Virus record (IMG/VR): IMGVR_UViG_3300036846_001134
Span: 1 to 64,000 of that record
Source: a virus
Length of the DNA stretch: 64,000 bases
Direction: 5' to 3' (one strand)
Under the pieces are notes generated by a model. The model was not told the origin of the DNA, made no database searches, and saw only the letters and a program-made list of their open reading frames with translations. Of the stretch, positions 21,073-31,090 are shown one piece after another (position 1 is the first letter of the stretch; every line of letters begins with the position of its first letter). The translations under genes were made by a program, and so were the position numbers.

Positions 21073-21588
21073 GTGAAAGAGGTTGCACTCTCACGCCGCG
21101 ACCAGTGGGAAGTCCACTTCGACTGGCCCCAGATCGTCAAAGCGCTTACCCGCTGGCAAAGCAACGGCAAGGGCAGGCACGGCAGCGGTCCCGGCCTTAA
21201 GCTGGCCCAATTGCGTGCCCGATGTCTTGCGGGAACCTACGACCTCTGGGTCGCCCCCCATCCTGACTTCCCCGCGCGCCTCGGGAGTGTTATCGTTACA
21301 ACAATCGTGGCAATCCCTAAGATTAGGGCTGCGCGGGCGGAAATTAAAGCCTTGCAGGTGGAACTCTTAGCCTGCCGCGATATCGGGTCGTGGCTCAAGA
21401 GCGCGGCCTGCACTCTCAGCGCGTTTGCACTGGCGAACGGCTGCACGCATTTGATCCTGGTTGGCCGGGCGTGGCGATACGAATACGAACGCCTCTTTGG
21501 CCTTCCAATCATCTGGGAGGAAAAGCAGCTTGCCCACTACAACCACCACCAGTTCCAGCAACGCCACCACACAGAACATCCCAAGTAA
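21073..21588 (+). CDS. Unknown protein, 171 aa, GTG start
   Basis: GTG 21073, weak ribosome site. Mixed alpha/beta with a hydrophobic strand (LGSVIVTTIVAIPKI) and a C-terminal stretch LSAFALANGCTHLILVGRAW that has the feel of an acyltransferase or small enzyme fold, but no diagnostic motif is present. It overlaps the likely start of the next gene by about 60 bases. Confidence 0.5.
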   Translation: MKEVALSRRDQWEVHFDWPQIVKALTRWQSNGKGRHGSGPGLKLAQLRARCLAGTYDLWVAPHPDFPARLGSVIVTTIVAIPKIRAARAEIKALQVELLACRDIGSWLKSAACTLSAFALANGCTHLILVGRAWRYEYERLFGLPIIWEEKQLAHYNHHQFQQRHHTEHPK

Positions 21589-23581
21589 TCTTCAGCAGGA
21601 CCTGTGGGGCGGGATCGTCGGCGCGGGCACCGGGCTGATCTGGCCGAACGGCAACTTCCTCCAGACCCCGGAATATCCCGGCGGCGGCGCGGGACTGACC
21701 GCGCCCATGTCGCCCGCCATGCTGGCCTACCTGAAGCAGGCGGGCGGCCTGCCGGGCATGAATCCCGACTACTCGGGCGTGATGGGCAACGCCAACGTGA
21801 TGGCGCAGCAGGCGAGCGCGGGGATCGCCAACCCCAACGACATCAACTTCAACGGGGGCTATCAAAACCAGCAGTTCAACGTTAACCCGTTCTCCATGAC
21901 CGACCCCTTCGCCGGGTACAACGGCGGCGGGCCGGGGATGCAGGTGCAGCCTGGCCAGGGCGTGGGCGGGACGGCGGCCGACTACCAGACCAAGGTGGAC
22001 CAGGTGCAGGCCCCGCAGGGCGTGGGCTACGACCGCATCAGCGGCCTGCCGCAGATCTCCGGGCCGAACCTCCAGCAGTACCAGATGGGACCGGCGCAGC
22101 AGGTGCAGGCGCCGGGCGGCCTGTCGAGCTACCAGATCGCGGCCGCGCCCATGGCGGTGCAGACCGGCACGGTGGGCACCCAGTCGTGGACCCAGCCGGG
22201 CACGGCGCAGCAGTACATGAGCCCCTACACCCAGCAGGTGCTCGACGCCCAGAAAGCCAACGTCAACGCCGACTACGCGGCGCAGCAGGTCCAGTCTCAC
22301 GCCCAGGCGGCCCAGGCCGGCGCCTTTGGCGGCTCCAGGCAAGCGGTACAGGACGCCGAGAACCAGCGCAATCAAAACCTCCAGTTGCAAAACATCGAGG
22401 CGCAGGGGCTCCAGGGGGCCTACCAGCAGGGCGCGCAGCAGTTCAATACCGAGCAGGGCCTGGGGATGCAGAGCCAGCAGTTCAACGTGCAGACCGGCAT
22501 GCAGGCGGGCCTGGCCAACCAGCAGGCGCAGATGCAGACCGCGCTCGCTAACCAGCAGGCGGCGCTCGCCGCGCAGGGCCTGGGCACCAACACCAACATG
22601 CAGGCCCAGCTGGCCAACCAGCAGGCGGGCCTGACGGTCGGCGGCCAGAACCTCCAGAGCTACCTCCAGACCCAGGGCCTGGGCGCCAACCTGGGCCAGC
22701 AGGCGCAGATCGCCAACCAGCAGATGGCGTACAATCAGCAGCTGGCCAACCAGCAGGCGGGGATCAACACCGGCGAGTTCAACAACCAGCAGCAGATGCA
22801 GGCCTCGCTCGCCAACCAGGGAGCCAACCTCCAAGCCGGGCTGAACGCCACCAACCTGGGCGCGCAGGGCGCGCAGTTCAATGCCTCTCAGCAGATGCAG
22901 GCGCAGCTCGCCAACCAGCAGGCTCAGCAGGCCCAGTACCAGCGGCAGTACGGCGCCATGACCACGCAGTACGGCGGCAACCTCCAGGCGGGCTTGCAGA
23001 CCCAGAACCTGGGCATGACCGCGCAGCAACTGGCCATGCAGTCGGCGCAGTACGGCGCGGGCCTCAACCTGCAATCGCAGGTCGCCCAGCAGCAGGCGCG
23101 CAACGCCCAGCAGGGCATGAACCTGGGCTACCTGAACTTCGAGGGCACCCAGAACCAGAACATCGGCAACTGGCAGACCCAGGGCTTCAACAACCAGATG
23201 GCGACCACCGGGGCCATGGGCCAGGCGGCGGGGATGCAGCAGGGCTACGACCAGAGCGCGGCCGACAGGGCCTACCAATACTGGCAGTATCAGCAGAACT
23301 ACCCCTTCCAGAGCGTGGACTGGCTGGCTAACCTCGCGACCAAGCTGCCGGCGCAGGGTTCGACCACCACCGCGCAGCAGGGTGTCAACTACCAGAACAC
23401 CCCCAACCCGTCGATCTGGAACACCCTCATCGGCGGCCTGGCGACGGTGGCGGGCGGGGCCGCCAAGGGGTTTGCCTCCGGCCGGAAGGGCGGCCTGGCG
23501 GCCATCGATACCGCCAAGGCCCCGCGCCTGCGCCGCCCCAACTACACCGCCGGCCTGACGGCCTACCGCAAGGCCGCGTAG
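21530..23581 (+). CDS. Gln/Asn/Ala-rich internal virion (ejection) protein, 683 aa
   Basis: TTG 21530 is preferred because GGGAGG lies nine bases upstream; the frame is open from 21461. Contains YMSPYTQQVLDAQ and GAFGGSRQAVQD, motifs typical of phage ejection/tail proteins, then about 250 residues of imperfect repeats around LANQQA and GLGxNxxxQ. Such proteins are ejected from podovirus heads to form a DNA channel. It heads a run of three very large genes (to 30500) that together look like the T7 gp14-15-16 set. Function by position and composition. Confidence 0.65.
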   Translation: MPTTTTTSSSNATTQNIPSNLQQDLWGGIVGAGTGLIWPNGNFLQTPEYPGGGAGLTAPMSPAMLAYLKQAGGLPGMNPDYSGVMGNANVMAQQASAGIANPNDINFNGGYQNQQFNVNPFSMTDPFAGYNGGGPGMQVQPGQGVGGTAADYQTKVDQVQAPQGVGYDRISGLPQISGPNLQQYQMGPAQQVQAPGGLSSYQIAAAPMAVQTGTVGTQSWTQPGTAQQYMSPYTQQVLDAQKANVNADYAAQQVQSHAQAAQAGAFGGSRQAVQDAENQRNQNLQLQNIEAQGLQGAYQQGAQQFNTEQGLGMQSQQFNVQTGMQAGLANQQAQMQTALANQQAALAAQGLGTNTNMQAQLANQQAGLTVGGQNLQSYLQTQGLGANLGQQAQIANQQMAYNQQLANQQAGINTGEFNNQQQMQASLANQGANLQAGLNATNLGAQGAQFNASQQMQAQLANQQAQQAQYQRQYGAMTTQYGGNLQAGLQTQNLGMTAQQLAMQSAQYGAGLNLQSQVAQQQARNAQQGMNLGYLNFEGTQNQNIGNWQTQGFNNQMATTGAMGQAAGMQQGYDQSAADRAYQYWQYQQNYPFQSVDWLANLATKLPAQGSTTTAQQGVNYQNTPNPSIWNTLIGGLATVAGGAAKGFASGRKGGLAAIDTAKAPRLRRPNYTAGLTAYRKAA

Positions 23582-23590
23582 GAGCAAAGC

Positions 23591-25705
23591 ATGCCCGATC
23601 TGATTCAGGTCGCCGACGATCTCAAGAACATGCCCGACCAGTGGCTGGGCATGCAGGCCCAGAACCCGACCGGCGTGGTCCCGCCCTACCTGGTGGTGGC
23701 CGAGATCCAGCGCCGCCAGAAGCTGCGTAGTGGGGCCAGCAAGGCCCAGGCCCCGCAGTCGTCGGTCAGTCAGGACCTGATCCGCTCGCTCCAGGCGCGC
23801 ATGCCGCCCGCGCAGGGATTGCCGCCGGGCTCTGTGCCGCCCGAGGCGGTCCCGCCCGGCATGCCGCCGCCCAACCTCTCGGGCAGCCCCGGTTCTCTCG
23901 GCCCCTCGGCCCCCGGCACCCCGCCGGCCAGCATGCGGATGCCGGGACGGATGGCTGCCGGCGGTTCGGTAGACGACGATAATAATCAGGACGACTACAC
24001 GTCGAGCGACCCCGGTGGTGACAGCAGTCAGGATGATCCCAACGCGATCTATAACCTGGCCCTGCAACGCAACCCCTCGCGCGACCAGATGCTGGCCCAG
24101 CTGTACTCGGTCAACAACATCCCCGCCATCCGGCGCAGCGACCCGCGCTTTCAGCCGATGGACCCCTGGGCTCCGGGGGCGGCCGGCAAGGACGTGTACG
24201 GCCGTAGCGTCGCCCTGCCCGCGCAGCCGCAGCCGCCCGACGTTTCCTCCCTGCTGGCCGAGCAGGAGCGCGCCGAGGAGGCGGCCAACCAGAAACCCGA
24301 GGACATGACCTCGGACGAGAATGTGGCGAAAGCCCGCAACCTGGCCGAGCAGGTTTCGGGCGGCGAGCCGGACACGGGTGCGTTCCAGAAGGAGGCCGAC
24401 TACCTGCATAGCGAGGCGCTCAAGGCCAAGCCCACCTGGCAGAACGCGCTGATGGAGTGGGGCATGCGCCTGATGTCGAGCAAGGAGCACAATTTTGGCG
24501 TGGCCGCCGGACAGGCCGGCGTGGGCACGCTCACCTGGGCCGACCAGCAAAGGCAGCAGGCGCGGCAACTGGAGCTCGCGCGGCTCAAGACCCAGGCCGC
24601 CATGGTGGACAAGCTCGCCAACTACAAGGAGAAGGTGGGCGCGGAAACCGTCTCCATCATGAACACCCGGCAGCGCCAGCAGGAAGCGGGCCAGAACGCC
24701 AACCTGCAACACCTTTACAAAGTCTACGGCTCGGTGGACAAGCAGGCGCAGGACTGGGAGAAGCGGCAGGACGCGGCCAACAAGGCGCTCAACGCCGAGC
24801 TGGTGAAGTCGCAGGACAGGCACATGACGTTCGATATCGCGCTCGCCGGCAAGAACAACCCGGACGCAGCCATCAGCGGGCCGAGCCAGCGTTTCCTGGA
24901 CGATAAGGCGCATTGGGACGAGGCGGCGGCCAACGCCAAAGAGGAGGACCGGGCCGCCATTCGGAAGGAGCAGTTCGACTACGAGGAAGAGGTAAAGCAG
25001 CGCAACCGGATCACCACCAAGCAGACGCCGGGCGCGAGCGCCACCGGCAGCGGCAAGGAGCGGGCCTGGACCGACGCCGACCGGCGCACCGCCGGGCTCT
25101 CCATGATCACCGACGAGCTGGGTAAGTTCACCAAAATCGGCGGCACCTACTACAACCAGGACGGATACCCGGTGAAGGACGCGGCTGGCAACGATGTCAA
25201 GGCCCCGCAGCAGCTCTACCAGATCGCCAAGGAGATCGCCGCCGGCCACGTGATGGACCCGAACCTCTACGCCGACCATCCGCACTTCGGCGATGCCAAT
25301 CCCAACGGCGCCGCCGAGCGGGAGCGCGTGCATAACCGCATCCGCGCCGCCATCGCCCCCAAGGACCTGAGCAACGTGCTGGTGGGGCGCCACTTCCATC
25401 CCACGCCCGAGGGCATCACCAGGGTCCCGGCGCTCAAGGACGCCGAGGCCAAGGAGCCGCCGCAGCAGCAAGTGCAGCCGCAGCAGCCCAAGCCGGCAGC
25501 AGCGCCGCAGCACCCCACGGCGCAGGGCCAGCAGGCGCCCGCCGGATGGGCCGCGCCAGGCACCCCCGGCGTGCCTCTGGTGCCGTACCAGATGGCCGCC
25601 AGGGAACCCGGCTCCAAACCCATACGCATCAAGAGCACGGGCGACATCTGGTGGAAGGACCCCAACGGCAATATCTTGTACCGGAAAGAAAATGCCGTTC
25701 AATGA
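23591..25705 (+). CDS. Internal virion protein, 704 aa
   Basis: ATG 23591 behind GGAGCAAAGC. Pro/Gly-rich N-terminal 110 residues with GRMAAGGSVDDD, a motif frequent in phage ejection proteins, a long helical middle (QQRQQARQLELARLKTQAAM) and a C-terminal Pro/Gln linker. It overlaps the transglycosylase gene by 14 bases. Likely gp15-like partner of the flanking ejection proteins; inference from context. Confidence 0.6.
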   Translation: MPDLIQVADDLKNMPDQWLGMQAQNPTGVVPPYLVVAEIQRRQKLRSGASKAQAPQSSVSQDLIRSLQARMPPAQGLPPGSVPPEAVPPGMPPPNLSGSPGSLGPSAPGTPPASMRMPGRMAAGGSVDDDNNQDDYTSSDPGGDSSQDDPNAIYNLALQRNPSRDQMLAQLYSVNNIPAIRRSDPRFQPMDPWAPGAAGKDVYGRSVALPAQPQPPDVSSLLAEQERAEEAANQKPEDMTSDENVAKARNLAEQVSGGEPDTGAFQKEADYLHSEALKAKPTWQNALMEWGMRLMSSKEHNFGVAAGQAGVGTLTWADQQRQQARQLELARLKTQAAMVDKLANYKEKVGAETVSIMNTRQRQQEAGQNANLQHLYKVYGSVDKQAQDWEKRQDAANKALNAELVKSQDRHMTFDIALAGKNNPDAAISGPSQRFLDDKAHWDEAAANAKEEDRAAIRKEQFDYEEEVKQRNRITTKQTPGASATGSGKERAWTDADRRTAGLSMITDELGKFTKIGGTYYNQDGYPVKDAAGNDVKAPQQLYQIAKEIAAGHVMDPNLYADHPHFGDANPNGAAERERVHNRIRAAIAPKDLSNVLVGRHFHPTPEGITRVPALKDAEAKEPPQQQVQPQQPKPAAAPQHPTAQGQQAPAGWAAPGTPGVPLVPYQMAAREPGSKPIRIKSTGDIWWKDPNGNILYRKENAVQ

Positions 25706-28700
25706 TTATTCCGACCCCGAGCCAGACATCCCGGCGCTGCTCGACCAGGCCGCCGAGAAGTACGGTTTAGACCCGGCCCTGGTCCACACTGTCGCCGGGA
25801 TCGAGAGCAACTACAACCCGAATGCGATCTCGCCCAAGGGCGCCAGAGGCGTGATGCAGGTGATGCCCGCCACCGCCAAGAGCTACGGCGTGACCGACCC
25901 CAAGAGTGTGGCGCAGAACATCGACGCGGGCGCCCGCTACCTGCGCGATCTGAACCAGAAGTACGGCGGCGACCCGGCGTCCATCCTGGGAGCCTACAAT
26001 GCGGGCGAACCTCGCTTCGACGCCTGGAAGGGCCACGTCCCCTACAAGGAAACCCGCGAGTACGTGGCCAAGGGAATGAAGCGCCTGCGTGAGCTGGGAC
26101 CCAAGGACGACGACATCGAAGAAGTCAACGACGCCCCTCGGTACGACACCTCGATCAAGGATAGCGACCTGGAGGAGTTGCCGATGGCCGCGCCCCAAAA
26201 GCCCCAGGCGGCGGCGCCATCGGGGAAGGTCGGCCCGCCTTCGCCCGAGGGGGTGTACCAGATCCCGGCTGGCTTCGGCGAGAAGCTGCGCGGCTTCAAC
26301 TACTTCGGCCCCGGCGACGCCACCCAGCTGAGCACGGAAGAGGAGAAGAAGCACCAGCGGTGGGCGCAGAACCAGCCGCAGCCCGCCGCCCCCGCGCCGG
26401 TACGCGGCATGGAGCAATTGGGTCCGCTGCCAGGGGCGCCCCAGACCCCGGCCCTGCCCCTGCCTATCGAGCAGCGAATCCAGCAGACCACCCCCGGCAA
26501 CGTCCCCGAGGTGGGGTCGTTCCTGCATAAGCTGGTAAACACCAAGGACATCCCGCAGGCCATCCTCGACACCACGACCGGCGCTGCGGGCCAGTTCGCG
26601 CAGGGGGTGGAGAACTTCGCGACCGTTCCCAACAAGGCCGCCATCGCGCGCGCCCTGACCAAGGTGGTGATCAACCCGCGCGACCCGAGCGCCTACACCG
26701 AGCTCGGCGCGCAGGAGCCGGGTCTGCGCCAGACCGCCGAGGCCGGGCACCAGGCGGTATCCGGCGCCTTCGGCATAGCCGCGCCCTTCATGCTGGGGGC
26801 GGGGGCCGCCGCGCCGGTCACCACCGCCGTCACCCTGGGCGCCGGCATCGAGAGCCAGCAGCTGGTGGAGGATGGCCTGGTGCGCCTGGGCCTGCCCAAG
26901 GAATACGCGGCCGTGGCCGGCGACCTGACCGCGCTGATTGTGGGCCACTACTCGATGGAAGGCATGGCGGCGCTGCGCGCCAAGATCGCGCCCATCCTGC
27001 AAGCCCGCATGCAAACCGGGACCCCGCCGCCGGCCGAGGCTCCCATCGAGGGCCGGGTACGCGCCACCACCGCCGATGGCACGGTGGTCGAGGGCGAGCA
27101 TGCGCCTCACCTGGCGCAGTTCTCCGGTCAGCATGTGGGACCGGATGAAACCGCCATCCTAACCGGCGAGGGCGACGACACCAATATCGTCATCGTGCCA
27201 AAGAAGAGCGTTACACCTGTCGAAGAGACCCCCGCCGCAACGTCGGAAGCCCCCGCTGCAACAACTCCGCCCCAAACTGCAACACCGGAAGCCCCGTCTG
27301 CAACGGCCTTGCCCACAACTGCAACAACTCCGCCCGAAACTGCAACAACCGGGACCAATCTTGCAGCCCAGCTCGAAGCCATGCGGGCCGAGAACGAGCG
27401 GCTCAAGGCGCAGCAGCAGGAGGCGGCGCCCCCGGAGCCAGAGGCGCCCAAGCTGCCCAAGGAATTGAGCGGCGCCAGGCCGAAGTTCGGCTACGGGCCG
27501 GACAACTACACGCTCAAGTTCGACAGCGACCTCGACAAGGCGGCCTACATCACCGCGCAGAAGGTGCTGAACAAGCGGCATGGCGACTATCTCAAATTTG
27601 TGATGGACAACACGGGCCTCGACGAGGCCGGCGCCATTCAGCACGGCAACCGGGTTAAGGAGACGATTAAGTACCTGATCGAGCACGGTGGGGGCGACGA
27701 GAACGGGGTGATCCAGGTGCCGGACCTGACCCAGTTCTCGGAGGTCTCGCTGGGCGAGGAGGCCGCACCTGCCGCACCTGCCGCGCCTGCTACCGAAACG
27801 GTTCGCCTATACCGTGGGCAGCCGGCTGGGGAATTCCCGCCGGCCAATGACCGCTCGGACGCGGGGAGATGGTTCACTCCAGACAGAGACCAGACCCTTT
27901 TTTACGGAGGCGACACTCACCATGTTGACATCCCGCGCGCCCAATACGAGCAGCTGCTGAGTGACGAAGCTGAACACTCGCGTACCGCGCCGGGGTCCAA
28001 CCCGCTCCGGGGCGCGGGCGGCGTCTTGCTGCCTCCCGAGGACGCAAACCGGGCCGTCCTGAGCCCCGAGGCGCCAGCACTCCCCGAAACAGGACAAGCC
28101 ACCGCGCCCCCCGGCGTCAACGTGGGGGACCTGCCGCCCGCCGCGCCGCCCGAGCCGTCCGCCGCCGGCTCTACCTACATGGGCAGCCTGTTCGGCGCCT
28201 TGCAGCCGGTGTTCGACAAGGTGACGGCGCAGCTCAAGGAGGCCAAGGACCTCTGGAACGAACGCCAGCAGAGCCTGGCGGCGATAGCGCGGGCCACCAC
28301 CCCGCCCATGCTGAAAGAGGTCGGCAAGCTGCTCTTGCAGGACTACACCGGCGAGCGCGACTCCTGGGTGGCCTCGGTCAACCAGGTGATCAGTGAGTTG
28401 CGCAAGACCGTGCCCAACAAGCTCGACCAGGAAGCCATCTCGCTGATGCGCGACTTCCGCAACAACCCGCAGGAGCTGACCGCCTGGCGCAACGGGGTCC
28501 ACCCGGCGATCTCGCAGGACCCCGTGGTCCGCGCCAAGACGCTCAAGTTCCTGAACAACCTCAAGCCGGTGATCGACCGCGCGCTCAACCCCACGCCCGC
28601 CATGCAGCAGGCCGACGTGGCGCTTACCGCCATCGCCGCCCAGTCGCTCGCCGAGGGCCGGGCGCGCGGCTTCCTCGATAGCTCCATCGACCCGCACGAC

Positions 28701-30500
28701 TACGTGCCCCACATGTTCTTCAAGGAAGGCGACCTGCCCTTGAGCGACAAGTCGCGCGCGCACGGGGACATCGGCCGAAACTTCGCCTTCGGCCAGGAGC
28801 GCTTCTACCCCACCATGCTCGACGCGGTGGCGGCCGGCGGCAACGAGCTGCGTACCATGAACGCGTTCGACGCGTTTAATATCCACGCCAAGAAGTTCGC
28901 CACCGCGCGCGCCACCCGCATGATGGGCGACCAGCTGAGCGCGGGCGGCATCGGCAAGTGGGCCATGAGCTCGCAGAACGTGCCGCGCGGCTGGCAGGTG
29001 CTCGCCCCGCAGACGCGCCTGTTCCACAAGCTCGGCGCCTACACCGACCAGGCGGGCGTGGCGCACCCTGTCGATTACGGCTACTACGTGCATCCGTTCG
29101 TGGCCGAGGCCATGCGCCCGGTGACCGACGCCTATAACCCCGGCAAGGTCACCCAGTGGTTCAGGGACCTGCAACGCAAGAGCAAGGCCATCGAGCTCTC
29201 GGTCTCGCTCTTCCACCTGGGCGCGGAGACCCATATGGCGGTCGCCAACATGGGCTGGAAGTTCCCCAAGGCCATCGTTAATGCCGTCAAGAGCGACTGG
29301 AACAACCCCGTCAACCGGGGCAACGAGCTCGACCTGATTCACCACGGCGGCACCACCTCGGTGCAGGGCGAGACCTACGAGGCCTTCAAGAACCTGCGGC
29401 CGAGCGCCACGCCCGGCTGGGACCGCATCCTCAACAAGGTCCCCGGCCCGCGCCAGGTCAACCAGCTGGCCGAGGGGATCACCAAACTCACTTTCGACCG
29501 CGTGCAGCGCTGGTACAAGGTCACCGACTACGCCATGAAGCGCGACGCCTGGCTTAAGGACAACCCCAATGCCACGCCCTTTGAGATTACCCAGGCCAAG
29601 CGCAGTATCGCCAAGCAGATCAATTCCACCTACGGCGGCCTGCACTGGGAGAACCTGGGGTGGAACCGCTCCAACGTGGAGACCGCGCGCCTGCTGCTAC
29701 TGGCCCCTGACTGGCTGTTCAGCAACGTGCAGAGCGTGAAGAATATCTGGGACCCGCGCAACCTCGGCTACGCCGGCGCCAAGGCCATGCGCGAGCGCTT
29801 CGCCGGCTCGCCCGCCGCGCGCGCGCAGCGCGCCTTCTGGGTCAAGACCGCCGTTTACGGCGCGGCCTCTACGCAGGCCCTGAGCCTGATGTACACCGGG
29901 CAGCCCTCCGACCGGCCGACCGAGGTCTACATGGGCGAGGACTCGCTCGGCCGCAAGATCTACCAGAACGTGTTTTTCAAGGGCGCGCCCGGCGACCTGG
30001 TGACGCTCGTCGGCGACATGCACGACTACGGCGCGCTGGTCGGGACGATGCGTTTCATGGCCAACAAGATGGCCCCGCTGATCCGCGCCGCGCCGCGCTT
30101 TGCGAGCGGCGTGGACTACACCGGCCGCAAGCTGATCGACCCCAACATCAGCCCCACCGCCAAGAACCTGCGCGGCCTCGGCATCCTGGCGCGGGAAACC
30201 CTGCCGGTGCCCTTCGTCGGGCAGACCATCGTGCTGCCCACCCTGCGCAAGACCGCCGAGGCGCTCGGCATGGAGCGCACCGCCGAAGCCATCGGACTGG
30301 ACATGTCGCCTGCGGGCGAGCGCCAGTGGAAGGAGATCCTGCAAAGCGTGATCGCGGGACAAGCCCCCAAGCACATCGCGCCCGAGGGAATGCGGCTGTC
30401 ATCGGATAAGGACAGCCTGGTCACCGCGCCGCCCAAGCCCGAGCCGACCTGGGACGACTGGAGCCAGGCCTACTACAACCGGCCCACGCCGCCGCGCTAA
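25692..30500 (+). CDS. Giant ejection protein with N-terminal lytic transglycosylase, 1602 aa
   Basis: Residues about 12-150 form a soluble lytic transglycosylase: catalytic Glu38 in VAGIESNYNP, then GARGVMQVMPATA and ILGAYNAGE. It would cut peptidoglycan glycan strands as the genome enters the cell, like T7 gp16. Pro/Thr-rich linkers follow. Residues about 700-790 (VRLYRGQPAGEFP...GRWFTPDRDQTLFYGG) resemble an ADP-ribosyltransferase-like fold. The C-terminal half is long and helical, like large polyvalent phage proteins. Domain calls are firm for the lysozyme part, tentative beyond it. Confidence 0.8.
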   Translation: MPFNDYSDPEPDIPALLDQAAEKYGLDPALVHTVAGIESNYNPNAISPKGARGVMQVMPATAKSYGVTDPKSVAQNIDAGARYLRDLNQKYGGDPASILGAYNAGEPRFDAWKGHVPYKETREYVAKGMKRLRELGPKDDDIEEVNDAPRYDTSIKDSDLEELPMAAPQKPQAAAPSGKVGPPSPEGVYQIPAGFGEKLRGFNYFGPGDATQLSTEEEKKHQRWAQNQPQPAAPAPVRGMEQLGPLPGAPQTPALPLPIEQRIQQTTPGNVPEVGSFLHKLVNTKDIPQAILDTTTGAAGQFAQGVENFATVPNKAAIARALTKVVINPRDPSAYTELGAQEPGLRQTAEAGHQAVSGAFGIAAPFMLGAGAAAPVTTAVTLGAGIESQQLVEDGLVRLGLPKEYAAVAGDLTALIVGHYSMEGMAALRAKIAPILQARMQTGTPPPAEAPIEGRVRATTADGTVVEGEHAPHLAQFSGQHVGPDETAILTGEGDDTNIVIVPKKSVTPVEETPAATSEAPAATTPPQTATPEAPSATALPTTATTPPETATTGTNLAAQLEAMRAENERLKAQQQEAAPPEPEAPKLPKELSGARPKFGYGPDNYTLKFDSDLDKAAYITAQKVLNKRHGDYLKFVMDNTGLDEAGAIQHGNRVKETIKYLIEHGGGDENGVIQVPDLTQFSEVSLGEEAAPAAPAAPATETVRLYRGQPAGEFPPANDRSDAGRWFTPDRDQTLFYGGDTHHVDIPRAQYEQLLSDEAEHSRTAPGSNPLRGAGGVLLPPEDANRAVLSPEAPALPETGQATAPPGVNVGDLPPAAPPEPSAAGSTYMGSLFGALQPVFDKVTAQLKEAKDLWNERQQSLAAIARATTPPMLKEVGKLLLQDYTGERDSWVASVNQVISELRKTVPNKLDQEAISLMRDFRNNPQELTAWRNGVHPAISQDPVVRAKTLKFLNNLKPVIDRALNPTPAMQQADVALTAIAAQSLAEGRARGFLDSSIDPHDYVPHMFFKEGDLPLSDKSRAHGDIGRNFAFGQERFYPTMLDAVAAGGNELRTMNAFDAFNIHAKKFATARATRMMGDQLSAGGIGKWAMSSQNVPRGWQVLAPQTRLFHKLGAYTDQAGVAHPVDYGYYVHPFVAEAMRPVTDAYNPGKVTQWFRDLQRKSKAIELSVSLFHLGAETHMAVANMGWKFPKAIVNAVKSDWNNPVNRGNELDLIHHGGTTSVQGETYEAFKNLRPSATPGWDRILNKVPGPRQVNQLAEGITKLTFDRVQRWYKVTDYAMKRDAWLKDNPNATPFEITQAKRSIAKQINSTYGGLHWENLGWNRSNVETARLLLLAPDWLFSNVQSVKNIWDPRNLGYAGAKAMRERFAGSPAARAQRAFWVKTAVYGAASTQALSLMYTGQPSDRPTEVYMGEDSLGRKIYQNVFFKGAPGDLVTLVGDMHDYGALVGTMRFMANKMAPLIRAAPRFASGVDYTGRKLIDPNISPTAKNLRGLGILARETLPVPFVGQTIVLPTLRKTAEALGMERTAEAIGLDMSPAGERQWKEILQSVIAGQAPKHIAPEGMRLSSDKDSLVTAPPKPEPTWDDWSQAYYNRPTPPR

Positions 30501-30709
30501 TTGAAGATGGAGAGGATCGACATCAGGGCCTGACATCCAAACCAGATCAGGAACAGGACGCCCGTGAGCTTGATGGTAAGCTCGGGAAACTCATGCAGGA
30601 GAAATTTGCCGAGGCTTGAAAGGAACGGCTCGTTGGCCGAGAGTTGGCCGATGCCGCCCACCAGGACAAAAAGGGCCACGCCAGCGGGGATGACAATCAG
30701 CAGGTTCAA
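30497..30709 (-). CDS. Two-helix membrane protein, holin-like, 70 aa
   Basis: TTG 30709 overlaps the upstream TGA. Two hydrophobic helices (LLIVIPAGVALFVLVGGIGQ and LTGVLFLIWFGCQALMSIL) separated by a polar loop, the build of a class II holin. It is the last of three small membrane genes; the stop overlaps that of the convergent ejection gene. A holin role is plausible but unproven. Confidence 0.55.
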   Translation of the reverse strand: MNLLIVIPAGVALFVLVGGIGQLSANEPFLSSLGKFLLHEFPELTIKLTGVLFLIWFGCQALMSILSIFN

Positions 30710-30879
30710 TGTTTTTGCCCCATCATCTCGTAGATCTTGCCGGTCAACAGTTTCATGTCGCCACGGATCTCGCGGATGTCCTCGCGGATGCCGGAGATCT
30801 GAAACAGGCTAATAGCCAACGAGGCCAAGACCACGATGACCGGCAGCCCCACGGCGATCCAGAGTTGCGTGTTGCTCAT
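30706..30879 (-). CDS. Membrane plus coiled-coil protein, 57 aa
   Basis: ATG 30879 (ATGA overlap with the upstream gene). One N-terminal membrane helix (WIAVGLPVIVVLASLAISLF) and a charged coiled coil (IREDIREIRGDMKLLTGKIY). It is a paralogue of its upstream neighbour: both share the VGLPVxV start and a LLTGK motif. Candidate holin or spanin-like lysis component. Confidence 0.6.
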   Translation of the reverse strand: MSNTQLWIAVGLPVIVVLASLAISLFQISGIREDIREIRGDMKLLTGKIYEMMGQKH

Positions 30880-31073
30880 CGTGGTACGATCCCCAGCTTG
30901 TCTTCAATCCGAATCACCCGGTTGTCTACTTCGGCCACCTTGCCGGTGAGTAAGTCAAGTTTGTCCTCAACACGGTTGATGCGCTGGAAAGCCACCAGGA
31001 AGAGCAGCCCGTTGAACAGCAGGTTGACCACAACGGGCAGGCCGACCGCGAGATACATCTGAGCGTCTGTCAC
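30876..31073 (-). CDS. Membrane plus coiled-coil protein, 65 aa, GTG start
   Basis: GTG 31073. Membrane helix (MYLAVGLPVVVNLLFNGLLF) then coiled coil (INRVEDKLDLLTGKVAEVDN). The shared VGLPV and LLTGK segments with the next gene suggest a tandem duplication. Probably part of the lysis or superinfection cassette; inference. Confidence 0.6.
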   Translation of the reverse strand: MTDAQMYLAVGLPVVVNLLFNGLLFLVAFQRINRVEDKLDLLTGKVAEVDNRVIRIEDKLGIVPR

Positions 31074-31090
31074 AAATCCATTTTAAACCA

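Noticed and set aside
21509-25702. 1397-codon open frame on the minus strand
   Set aside because: It is the antisense shadow of the two ejection-protein genes, composed of Leu/Arg/Ala/Gly strings with no start signal, caused by high GC and Gln-rich codons on the other strand.
27807-29645. 612-codon minus frame inside the transglycosylase gene
   Set aside because: Antisense shadow with no domain or ribosome site.
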